In this document: piece by piece, positions 25,179 through 32,706 of the stretch | Layout of the letters: every line of letters starts with the position of its first letter | How positions within the stretch are numbered: position 1 is the first letter of the stretch | Assembly (NCBI RefSeq): GCF_025562755.1 | Contig: NZ_CP103300.1 | Coordinates: 1 to 64,000 of the forward strand | Reading direction: 5' to 3' | Length of the DNA: 64,000 nucleotides | From: Endozoicomonas euniceicola | GTDB taxonomy: Bacteria > Pseudomonadota > Gammaproteobacteria > Pseudomonadales > Endozoicomonadaceae | Program-made: the position numbers and the translations under genes | Notes under the pieces: model-generated | What the model was told of the DNA's origin: nothing | The model's input: the letters and a program-made list of their open reading frames with translations, nothing else | The model's database searches: none

Positions 25179-25229
25179 TTGACTCATCACTGAAAAGGAT
25201 AAGTCAAGATTAGGATTTGTGATAAAGAG

Positions 25230-25535
25230 ATAGCTAAAAGTCAGGGGGCTTACGGCGAAAATGTTAAGCATCCAGGCATCTTCCGGTGAAAACAGGCGGG
25301 CAATGAGCTGCGCAACCGTTTCCTCGTCAAATACAACGTTCTTGAAAAATCGCTGGATTCGGCGATAACAGGAGGATGCCTGAGCCGTGCCTGGAAAGGT
25401 TGTTGCCAGCTGTGTCCAATTGACGGTGCGACGCTTGATGATTGCCACTATGAGAATAGAAAGTACATCAAGATGTGGCTTGTTCCAGTGGAGATAGAGC
25501 TTAAACTGTAGGGTGAGTGAGCTGATGGAATTCAT
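25230..25535 (-). pseudogene. IS4-family transposase, N-terminal remnant
   Basis: The frame starts MNSISSLTLQFKLYLHWNKP. It has LDVLSILIVAIIKRRTVNWT and QLATTFPGTAQASSCYRRIQ followed by RFFKNVVFDEETVAQLIARL. This is the conserved N-terminal domain of one IS4-family transposase group ('...HW...R...L...L.ALI...TVN...LA..F.G.A...S.YRRIQRFF'). The DDE core is absent. The frame runs through a short junction into the RAYT remnant, so two dead transposase genes are fused head to tail. Confidence 0.7.
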
Positions 25536-25762
25536 AACTGCTTGAAGCGATGGTTTGCACTCCAAGCTTTGTAGCACAGATTTTTGTCAGCTCACTTTTT
25601 GTCGTGTACAGAGGTCATGTCGCCCTGTTCAACACTGGCAACAACCTTCAATTTAAAGCCTAAAGTAGAGCCTCGCCGTGTGCGTTTTCTGCGGGTATTC
25701 GGGAGGGTTCCCATAATAGGTCTCCAGATTGTCAACCTATTTCAGGACGGAACAGGCAAACG

Positions 25763-25797
25763 AAAAAAGCCCTGCTAATTCCTTAGCAGGGCTTTTT
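25763..25797 (-). terminator. Rho-independent terminator of the tRNA operon
   Basis: Perfect inverted repeat AGCCCTGCTAA / TTAGCAGGGCT with a 4-base loop, flanked by A6 on one side and T5 on the other, so it could work in both directions. It sits directly downstream of the last tRNA read on the minus strand. Confidence 0.88.
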
Positions 25798-25801
25798 AAT
25801 A

Positions 25802-25878
25802 TGGCGCGCTCGGGAGGATTCGAACCTCCGACCGCCTGGTTCGTAGCCAGGTACTCTATCCAGCTGAGCTACGAGCGC
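25802..25878 (-). tRNA. tRNA-Arg (anticodon ACG), copy 2
   Basis: A 77-nt cloverleaf on the minus strand: acceptor GCGCTCG pairs with CGAGCGC, the discriminator is G, and CCA is encoded. The D-arm is TAGCTCAGCTGGATAGAGTA. The anticodon stem CCTGG/CCAGG has loop CTACGAA, giving ACG (inosine-modified wobble expected). The T-arm is GGAGGTTCGAATCCTCC. It is identical to the copy at 26034-26110. Confidence 0.96.
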
Positions 25879-25915
25879 GCAAAACTTTTCAGCAAACTTC
25901 GTTCATTAAGCTGTA

Positions 25916-26008
25916 TGGCGGTGAGGGAGGGATTCGAACCCTCGATACGGCTACAAACCGTATACTCCCTTAGCAGGGGAGCGCCTTCAGCCTCTCGGCC
26001 ACCTCACC
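25916..26008 (-). tRNA. tRNA-Ser (anticodon GCT)
   Basis: 93 nt, class II, with the long variable arm of serine tRNAs. Acceptor GGTGAGG pairs with CCTCACC, then discriminator G and encoded CCA. Anticodon stem CTCCC/GGGAG with loop CTGCTAA gives anticodon GCT, reading AGC/AGU codons. It is processed from the same minus-strand transcript as its neighbours. Confidence 0.95.
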
Positions 26009-26033
26009 GTCAAGACCGTTTCGGGTCTTATTA

Positions 26034-26110
26034 TGGCGCGCTCGGGAGGATTCGAACCTCCGACCGCCTGGTTCGTAGCCAGGTACTCTATCCAGCTGAG
26101 CTACGAGCGC
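26034..26110 (-). tRNA. tRNA-Arg (anticodon ACG), copy 1
   Basis: 77 nt, same sequence as 25802-25878. The flanking spacers of the two copies are also related (GCAAAACTTTT ... TTCGTTCATT), showing that an Arg-plus-spacer unit was duplicated in tandem with the serine genes between. Confidence 0.96.
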
Positions 26111-26137
26111 GCAAAACTTTTAGTACATTTCGTTCAT

Positions 26138-26227
26138 TGGCGGTGAGGGAGGGATTCGAACCCTCGATACGCGTTAACGTATACACGCTTTCCAGGCGTG
26201 CTCCTTCAGCCACTCGGACACCTCACC
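26138..26227 (-). tRNA. tRNA-Ser (anticodon GGA)
   Basis: 90 nt, class II. Acceptor GGTGAGG/CCTCACC, discriminator G, CCA encoded. Anticodon stem CACGC/GCGTG with loop CTGGAAA gives GGA, reading UCC/UCU. The long variable arm is ATACGTTAACGCGTAT. It is the first gene of the four-tRNA minus-strand operon. Confidence 0.95.
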
Positions 26228-26348
26228 GTTTTGCTGTTCGCCTCATCAGCGAACGAGCCGTAATTTATAGAAACGCCGATTAATTCGCAACCACAAATCG
26301 TTAGAATTCGGAAAATAACTAAGGAAAGTAGCAACACCGAATATCCAG

Positions 26349-26378
26349 CCGTCATCCCAGCGCAGGCGGGGATGACGG
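26349..26378. repeat. Palindromic intergenic repeat (GTCATCCC type)
   Basis: CCGTCATCCC and GGGATGACGG form a perfect 10-bp stem around a 10-base GC-rich loop. This class of hairpin is a common dispersed intergenic repeat in bacteria. It lies 7 bp beyond the chitinase stop codon and may serve as its transcript 3' end, although no T-run follows in the gene's direction. Confidence 0.7.
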
Positions 26379-26385
26379 ACACAAA

Positions 26386-28764
26386 TCAGATCAACAGCCA
26401 CACATCACTGCTACCTGGCTCATCCCCCTGCGTCCACCATTTGGCTCTGTAGGTATTCCCCTGCCAGGTCACTTCCTGACCACCGGTATAGGCTTTGTCC
26501 GAACTCCATTCCTTGAGGGTTCCGTCGTCCGCTTCTTCCCATACTGCGGACTTGCCTGGCTCATCACCCTGAGTCCACCATTTGGCGGTGTACTGAATGC
26601 CATTGTGAGTGACCTGGTCTCCGCCCACATAGGCCTTAGAGGCGTCCCAGGTGGACTTTCCACTACTTGCTGCCTTCACTGTAACGGTTACCGTGCCACT
26701 GTCACTGGCCTTGCCGTCGGTAACCGTTACCTGAATGACCACCTGTGTATCCACGTCGACATCGGGTGCCTGGTAGAGCAAGGTCGCCTGATTACCCGTC
26801 TGGGTCAGTGTTCCTTTGGTGGCGGTGAAGGTCAGGGCATCACCATCGGCATCCGTGGCAGATACAGGAATGGTGACCGACTGGCCGGACTTGACGCTGG
26901 CTGTGGCTGGCAGTGATAACATCGGTGGCGTGTTGTCTGCCTCACCGCTGCCTTTGACGTTAACCAGCACTGTCCTGGTCTGCCTGGCACGGCCATCCGA
27001 TACGGTAACAGTAACGGTCTTCTGGGTATCGACCCTGGTTACTGGTGCCGTGAAACTAATTTGCGCCTTGCCTGGCTCAAGCTCGGTTACTGTTCCGCCT
27101 TCAGCGCTGAAACTGAGACTGTCGCCCTCTTTATCGGTGGCTGAAACATTAAAGGTGATGGTCTGTCCGGAATCGGCAGACTGAGGGCCGGGCACTGTGA
27201 GTTCCGGCGGAGTATTGGGTGTGACGTTCTGGTTGAACACTTCATGGATTTTTTCCGCCAGCGGAGAAGACAGCCTGGTGCACTGCTTCAGTTTTGGCCC
27301 AAAGCTCTTGAATTCCCCTTCACACTTGATATCCCCGGCAACCTGCCAGACGATGATGCCACCCAGATCGTGATCCATGACGTACTGCGCCTTTTTCTCA
27401 ATGGATGCAGGGTCGTCGTAACTGAGGAAAAACTTGTCTTTTATGGCGTAGGGAACCTGGGCGTTATCATCCCACTGTTTCTGCCAGCCGGTCTGCTGGA
27501 TGATGTAGTTGTAGCTTGGCTGCCCCTCGAACTTGCTCCAGTTATCCAGGTCCACCGCCGATTGGGTGGGGCCATCAACAGAGAAGTTAACCAGACGCTT
27601 GTCTGTTGGTACACCAAGGGATGCTGAGTTCTCAGCGGTTTGTACACCACGACCATAGAAGGCAGCACCAAAGTTGATTTTTTCTGAGGGGATGCCTTTG
27701 TCTGCCATCCATTGACGCAGTGTATCCAGATCAAGCCCTTTAAATTCTTCTTCAGGGTAAGGATAAAGCGGCGCATTATGTCCAGTGATGCCCGACCAGC
27801 CACCATTGAGGTCGTAGGTCATCATATTGAAGTAATCCATAGAGCGAGCCAGGCGCGCCCAGTCGTACCCTTTCAGTTTGGCGGTGGAGGCCGAGAAAGC
27901 AGCGGTCAGCAGCTTATCCTTACCAATACGGGCACGAATATCTTCCATCAACTGTTCAAAGTTGGCGTAGTCTTCGGGTGAGCCCTGAAAGTTCATGCCA
28001 CCGGTGCCAGGGTATTCCCAGTCAATGTCGATACCATCAAAGCCCATGGCCATGAGACGGTCCACATCCTGCAGAAAGCGCTCCTTTTTCACAGGGTCAG
28101 CAGCCATTTCCGGGAAGTGTCTGGACATACTCCAACCGCCCAGCGACGCCATGACTTTTACGTCTTTCTGGTGAGCCAGATCGATCAGGCCGGGTGCGCC
28201 TCCCGTTTTCTTCAATGGTAGAGGGAAGCCTCCGGTAATCCCTGTTGGTTCATGTTTCCAACCATTTTGATAGGGAATGAAACCCTGTTCTACGACTTTT
28301 TTCCGTTGTTCTTTTTGCCAGTCCTCTTCGCCAGGGTATTCCCAGAGATACTCCATTTCACCCCAGAGAATATGCAGATCCCAACTGGAATAGACGTCGG
28401 TGTTCAACAAAGGCGAAGGCTCCTGAACGGCATCCTTCTGGTAGATTGACTTGTTTCTATAATCCCCGCTATGAAGCGAACCGTCTCTGGCTACACCGAA
28501 AAATGAAAAGTTCAGTATGGAATATATATCCATATTGACGTTTAAATGGGTGGCTTCGCCTTTTACAGTGAATCCGGCACTGGCATCTTTCCAGGCTTCC
28601 CACTGGGTAAGATAACCAATGACCGCTTTATCATGTGACGGTGCTGCGTGGGTAGCGGTTGCGGAGACTAGCAGAGAGGCAATCGCGCTTGCCAGCAAGG
28701 CTTTTCTCATCCCCTTCCTCATTCCTTTTTTCATAGAATTTCCATCGTTATTACTATTTTTCAT
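26386..28764 (-). CDS. Secreted GH18 chitinase with two beta-sandwich and two chitin-binding domains
   Basis: A 792-residue endochitinase that hydrolyses beta-1,4-GlcNAc links. The signal peptide (about 1-40, core ALLASAIASLLVSATATHA) is followed by a GH18 barrel (about 45-510). Its catalytic motif is FDGIDIDWEYP (DxxDxDxE: Asp243, Asp246, Asp248, acid Glu250), with SLGGWS at 207-212 and MTYDLNGGW as further family markers. Two cadherin/PKD-like modules follow, each beginning NTPPxLxxP with ATDxxGDxLxF. Two CBM5/12 modules at the C-terminus each contain AKWWTQGDEP. The start is ATG 28764, with AGGTG five bases upstream. A 16-bp perfect palindrome lies 42 bp before the start. The domain set points to secretion and use of particulate chitin. 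Confidence 0.95.
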   Translation of the reverse strand: MKNSNNDGNSMKKGMRKGMRKALLASAIASLLVSATATHAAPSHDKAVIGYLTQWEAWKDASAGFTVKGEATHLNVNMDIYSILNFSFFGVARDGSLHSGDYRNKSIYQKDAVQEPSPLLNTDVYSSWDLHILWGEMEYLWEYPGEEDWQKEQRKKVVEQGFIPYQNGWKHEPTGITGGFPLPLKKTGGAPGLIDLAHQKDVKVMASLGGWSMSRHFPEMAADPVKKERFLQDVDRLMAMGFDGIDIDWEYPGTGGMNFQGSPEDYANFEQLMEDIRARIGKDKLLTAAFSASTAKLKGYDWARLARSMDYFNMMTYDLNGGWSGITGHNAPLYPYPEEEFKGLDLDTLRQWMADKGIPSEKINFGAAFYGRGVQTAENSASLGVPTDKRLVNFSVDGPTQSAVDLDNWSKFEGQPSYNYIIQQTGWQKQWDDNAQVPYAIKDKFFLSYDDPASIEKKAQYVMDHDLGGIIVWQVAGDIKCEGEFKSFGPKLKQCTRLSSPLAEKIHEVFNQNVTPNTPPELTVPGPQSADSGQTITFNVSATDKEGDSLSFSAEGGTVTELEPGKAQISFTAPVTRVDTQKTVTVTVSDGRARQTRTVLVNVKGSGEADNTPPMLSLPATASVKSGQSVTIPVSATDADGDALTFTATKGTLTQTGNQATLLYQAPDVDVDTQVVIQVTVTDGKASDSGTVTVTVKAASSGKSTWDASKAYVGGDQVTHNGIQYTAKWWTQGDEPGKSAVWEEADDGTLKEWSSDKAYTGGQEVTWQGNTYRAKWWTQGDEPGSSDVWLLI

Positions 28765-28805
28765 CTGTACACCTGCATCACCTCAGATGTCTGGCAAATT
28801 ATTCC

Positions 28806-28821
28806 ATGTAACCGGTTACAT
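28806..28821. promoter_or_regulatory. Palindromic operator upstream of the chitinase gene
   Basis: ATGTAACCGGTTACAT is a perfect 16-bp inverted repeat, 42 bp upstream of the chitinase start. LacI/GalR- and GntR-type repressors bind palindromes with a central CG step of this kind (for example, the gluconate repressor box is of the form ATGTTACC..GTAACAT). A local carbohydrate repressor is the likely ligand-responsive partner, but no such gene is in the window. Confidence 0.6.
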
Positions 28822-28911
28822 TTCCAGCAACCTATGGAAAGCCCGTCTTGTGCAATGGCAATAACACTGATTTAATGGGATTTTTTTCGAAAGGTTTCTG
28901 CCTGCTGTTCA

Positions 28912-29289
28912 ATGAATACCCTAGCCAGTATTCCCGCAATCCACTCCCACACGCTACACACGTTGCCGGAGTACACTCCCAGGGCTCTGGATCAATACAA
29001 TCTTCAGGTCTGGCATAACCGGTATAACTGTTCCCTTCATACCTGGCTGTCACAGGCAAAAGTCAAAACAGGCAAAAGTACCATCTCTACCTGTTTCATT
29101 CTTTATATCGAATACAGAGACTACTGTCGCTGCAGCCGTTACACAGAGTTCAGTTTCAGTACCCTTCATGAAGCCCTGGAGTTTCGCACCCGTCAGGCAG
29201 GCATTGTTGAACTTCAGGGCATCAGCCCTCAAATGACCCAACGCTACCCTGTTAAAGCTGAACCTCAGAACGATGAACCGGGTTGCTGA
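28912..29289 (+). CDS. Uncertain small protein (125 aa)
   Basis: The open frame MNTLASIPAIHSHTLHTLPE ... TEFSFSTLHEALEFRTRQAG has no clear ribosome site and a Cys/Tyr/His-rich composition. The C-terminal third (FSTLHEALEFRTRQAGIVEL) looks protein-like and weakly recalls small AP2/integrase-type DNA-binding modules, but this is not secure. It overlaps the 3' end of the DUF924 gene by 25 bases on the opposite strand. If it is not real, 28822-29264 has no gene and holds only the chitinase promoter region. Confidence 0.3.
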   Translation: MNTLASIPAIHSHTLHTLPEYTPRALDQYNLQVWHNRYNCSLHTWLSQAKVKTGKSTISTCFILYIEYRDYCRCSRYTEFSFSTLHEALEFRTRQAGIVELQGISPQMTQRYPVKAEPQNDEPGC

Positions 29290-29849
29290 AGAAAGGCCAA
29301 CTCTTCTGCCGTACTCTCTCTGCCGAGAATGTCATTGCGATGGGGGTAGCGACCAAACTGTCGCACGATAGCCTGATGCTGTCTGGCAAAATCCAGTGAG
29401 CCGGACAGATACTCTTTCAGTGGCCCGTCTGCCTGTTCGGTCAGTCGGGCAAACTGTTTAACACAGTCATTCTGATCCGCCAGATTTTCGCTGTGCATCA
29501 GCGGCATAAAAAAGAAAGACTGCCAGAGTAACGGCAGTTCATGATAAGCACCTGTCTCAACACCTTGCTGACACAGTTCAAGCGCTTTCTGATCGTAGTG
29601 AAACGCTTCAGGCTGATCACGAAACATATTGCGGGGAAACTGATCAAGACAGATAATTGCCGCTAACCGGCCTTCAGCCCTTTGCGACCATTCATCACCA
29701 AGTCCCTGATGCACTTCTTTAACCAGATTCAGAAACCGGGATGTTATTTCTTCATCCATGTCACTGTCTTTCTGCCACCAGCGTTTTATCTGCGCCTTTC
29801 CCAGTGGCTCACCGCCAAACCAGAAATCCAGTACCTGCTGACTGTTCAT
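29265..29849 (-). CDS. DUF924 family protein
   Basis: A 194-residue cytosolic helical protein. Family landmarks are VLDFWFGG near the N-terminus, RWWQKDSDMDEEI, GRLAAIICLDQFPRNMFRDQ (conserved LDQFPRN motif), LPLLWQSFFFMPLMHSENLA and the end RFGRYPHRNDILGRESTAEE. These are the main conserved blocks of DUF924, a TPR-like all-alpha family of unknown biochemical role. Length and motifs are complete. It is a single gene transcribed towards the chitinase. Confidence 0.88.
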   Translation of the reverse strand: MNSQQVLDFWFGGEPLGKAQIKRWWQKDSDMDEEITSRFLNLVKEVHQGLGDEWSQRAEGRLAAIICLDQFPRNMFRDQPEAFHYDQKALELCQQGVETGAYHELPLLWQSFFFMPLMHSENLADQNDCVKQFARLTEQADGPLKEYLSGSLDFARQHQAIVRQFGRYPHRNDILGRESTAEELAFLQQPGSSF

Positions 29850-30009
29850 TGTTTTGTCTCCTTTGAGCTCATTTCATATTGGAGAAATGTTATCGATGGC
29901 AAGCACGATTCAGTAAACCATACTTAAATTCAGTCTCTATTGAAAATATCCAGAATGACTCCAAATAGTCATTATCCGTTTCAACAAATCAAACCGGCTA
30001 TCGAACATC

Positions 30010-32454
30010 ATGACAGACCAGGAATCTATCGATCCAGAAGTTATTTCTGCTGACGAGCAGGATGAAGAAACAGGCACCACACTGGTACTTCCCGAACACG
30101 CTCTCCCCGACAAGCTTTATCTGATACCTGTATCCAACCGTCCCTTCTTTCCGGCACAGGTTCAGCCGCTGGTTTTCAGCAGCGAAGACTGGGAAGAAAC
30201 TCTGCAACGGGTCAGCCAGAGCCCTCACAAAGTGGTTGGCCTGAGCTATGTTGCGGGTATGCCGGGTGACGGTACCAAGGTTGATCCGGAAGATTTTCCC
30301 GAGGTAGGTTGCACCGTCAAAATTCATAATGTGGTGGGTGAAGGTGAACAGATACAGTTTATCGCCCTGGGTATGCAGCGTTTCCGCATTAAACAATGGC
30401 TACGCAAACGTCCTCCCTACCTGGTTCAGGTGGAATACCCCGATAGTGTTCAGGACGACAGCGATGAAATCAAAGCCTATGCCCTGGCATTGATTCAGGC
30501 TATTAAAGAGTTGATTCCACTGAACCCACTCTATAGTGAAGAGTTGAAAAATTACCTGAACCGCTTCAGCCCAAAAGACCCTTCCCCACTGGCTGACTTC
30601 GCCGCAGCGATCACCACGGCTCCCGGGCAGGATCTTCAGGATGTGCTGGAAACCCTGAAGGTTCAACGGCGCATGGAAAAAGTGCTGGTTCTGATCCGCA
30701 AAGAGCAAGAGGTGGCACGACTGCAAGGTGAAATTAACGCTGAAGTCAATCGTAAGATCAGCAAACACCAGAGAGAGTTCTTCCTCCGTGAACAGCTCAA
30801 GGTGATTCAGAAAGAGCTGGGCATTTCCAAGGATGATCGTACCGCTGAGATCGAGGAGTTCGAGTCTCGTCTTGAAGCGCTGAAAGTCCCTGAAACGGCC
30901 CGTAAAAAAATCGACGACGAGCTGAAGAAACTCTCTATTCTGGAAGTCGGTTCACCGGAGTACGCCATCTGCCGTAACTACCTGGACTGGGCCACCTCGG
31001 TTCCCTGGGGACGCTTTTCCGAGGACAACCTGGACCTGGACTTTGCCCGCAAGGTACTCGACGAAGACCATGACGGACTGGAAGACGTCAAGGATCGGAT
31101 TATTGAGTTTCTGGCCGTCGGCGCTTTCAAGAAAGAGATTTCCGGCTCTATCATGCTGCTGGTTGGCCCCCCCGGAGTGGGTAAGACATCCATTGGTCGC
31201 TCAGTGGCGAAATCCCTGGGCCGCAAGTTCTACCGTTTTAGCCTTGGGGGCATGCAGGACGAAGCGGAAATAAAAGGCCATCGTCGCACCTATGTGGGTG
31301 CCCTGCCGGGTAAGCTGGTTCAGGCACTCAAAGAAGTCGATGTCGCCAACCCTGTAATTATGCTGGATGAAATAGACAAAATCGGTGCTTCCTACCGGGG
31401 AGACCCGGCCTCTGCGCTGCTGGAAGTTCTGGACCCGGAGCAGAACAGTGAATTTCTGGACCATTACCTGGATATGCGCATTGATCTGTCCAAGGTGCTG
31501 TTTGTCAGTACTGCCAACCAGCTCGACACCATTCCCGGACCACTGCTCGACCGGATGGACACCATCAGGCTGTCCGGCTACATCACTGAAGAGAAGCTGG
31601 CGATTGCCAGAAACCACCTGTGGCCCAAACTGCTAAAGAACGCCGGACTGAAAAAGGCTCAACTGAAAATTTCTGACGCGACTCTAAAAGCACTCATAGA
31701 AGGTTATGCCCGTGAAGCGGGTGTGCGCCACCTGGAAAAGCTGTTGCAGAAGATCATTCGCAAAGCCGTGGTGGTTCTGCTGAAAGGCAAGCAGAAGAGT
31801 CTGAGCGTTACCATCAAAAGTCTTGAGGAATACCTGGGCGCACCCTACTTCCGTCAAGAGAAAGTCATTGATGGCGTCGGTGTTGTCACCGGACTGGCCT
31901 GGACCTCTATGGGCGGTGCCACACTCCCGGTAGAAGCCGGGCTGATTCATCGCCAACGAGCCGGTTTCAAACTGACGGGCAAACTGGGCGACGTGATGAA
32001 AGAGTCGGCTGAAATTGCCTACAGCTATGTTTCCAGTCAGACCGGCCAGTTCGGTGCTGACGAGAACTTTTTTGAAAAAGCCTTTATCCACCTGCATGTG
32101 CCAGAAGGTGCAACACCAAAAGACGGCCCCAGTGCAGGCGTGACGATGGCTACTGCCCTGATCTCACTGGCACGGGGGAAAAAGCCCAGGGCTGTCGCCA
32201 TGACCGGAGAGCTGACCCTGACCGGTCGGGTACTGGCTGTCGGAGGTATTCGTGAGAAAGTGATTGCAGCCCGCAGACAAGGCATTTCAGAACTGGTTCT
32301 GCCAGAGGAAAACCGTCGCGATTACGACGAGTTGCCTGATTACATCCGGTCTGGAATGACTGTGCACTTCGCCAGCGTTTATAGCGATGCCTACCAGGTG
32401 ATGTTTGGGAAAAAAACAGCCAGAAAAACGCCGAAAAAGAAAACCGGAAACTGA
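30010..32454 (+). CDS. lon: ATP-dependent Lon-type serine protease
   Basis: An 814-residue cytosolic AAA+ protease that degrades misfolded and regulatory proteins. It has an N-terminal substrate-binding domain (LYLIPVSNRPFFPAQVQPLV), Walker A GPPGVGKT (about 386-393), Walker B PVIMLDEIDKIG, sensor FVSTANQLDTIPGPLLDRMD, and the protease domain with catalytic Ser in PKDGPSAGV (about 707) and Lys in GGIREKVIAARR (about 750). The acidic N-terminal extension and the 'IPVSNRPFFPAQVQP' opening resemble the second Lon type of pseudomonads (PA0779/AsrA-like) more than canonical Lon beside clpX. No clpP/clpX is nearby, which supports that reading. A strong terminator follows. Confidence 0.93.
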   Translation: MTDQESIDPEVISADEQDEETGTTLVLPEHALPDKLYLIPVSNRPFFPAQVQPLVFSSEDWEETLQRVSQSPHKVVGLSYVAGMPGDGTKVDPEDFPEVGCTVKIHNVVGEGEQIQFIALGMQRFRIKQWLRKRPPYLVQVEYPDSVQDDSDEIKAYALALIQAIKELIPLNPLYSEELKNYLNRFSPKDPSPLADFAAAITTAPGQDLQDVLETLKVQRRMEKVLVLIRKEQEVARLQGEINAEVNRKISKHQREFFLREQLKVIQKELGISKDDRTAEIEEFESRLEALKVPETARKKIDDELKKLSILEVGSPEYAICRNYLDWATSVPWGRFSEDNLDLDFARKVLDEDHDGLEDVKDRIIEFLAVGAFKKEISGSIMLLVGPPGVGKTSIGRSVAKSLGRKFYRFSLGGMQDEAEIKGHRRTYVGALPGKLVQALKEVDVANPVIMLDEIDKIGASYRGDPASALLEVLDPEQNSEFLDHYLDMRIDLSKVLFVSTANQLDTIPGPLLDRMDTIRLSGYITEEKLAIARNHLWPKLLKNAGLKKAQLKISDATLKALIEGYAREAGVRHLEKLLQKIIRKAVVVLLKGKQKSLSVTIKSLEEYLGAPYFRQEKVIDGVGVVTGLAWTSMGGATLPVEAGLIHRQRAGFKLTGKLGDVMKESAEIAYSYVSSQTGQFGADENFFEKAFIHLHVPEGATPKDGPSAGVTMATALISLARGKKPRAVAMTGELTLTGRVLAVGGIREKVIAARRQGISELVLPEENRRDYDELPDYIRSGMTVHFASVYSDAYQVMFGKKTARKTPKKKTGN

Positions 32455-32460
32455 AACGTA

Positions 32461-32495
32461 CTGTGCCGCCAGTATAAGGCGGCACAGATTTTTTC
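32461..32495 (+). terminator. Rho-independent terminator after lon
   Basis: Stem CTGTGCCGCC / GGCGGCACAG with a 7-base loop, followed by ATTTTTTC. It starts 6 bases past the lon stop codon. The 211 bases from here to 32706 hold the promoter region of the giant gene pair and no convincing gene. Confidence 0.9.
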
Positions 32496-32706
32496 TTACG
32501 CTCTAATCAACGAGGGCAACCCCCGTTTGGACACATGAGTGAGCATTTATAGTTATAATGCCTGCGCACGCTTCTGTCCAAAAATCCCCGAGACCATTAA
32601 CGCATATAAAACCAGCCTTTTATCTAAATGACTGGTCAGAAATCCGGCTGCTAGACTTTAAAAAGTGCTCATCACCACAGGACACGGCTGTTAAAGCCCG
32701 GCAAGC

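Noticed and set aside
25729..26283. 184-codon plus-strand open frame
   Set aside because: It runs across four tRNA genes and a terminator in antisense; its repetitive protein (REGFEPSIR, GGFEPPTAW) is the usual spurious translation of tRNA genes.
28832..29059. Minus-strand 75-codon frame upstream of the chitinase
   Set aside because: It has no ribosome site and lies in the chitinase promoter region; no resemblance to known proteins was seen.
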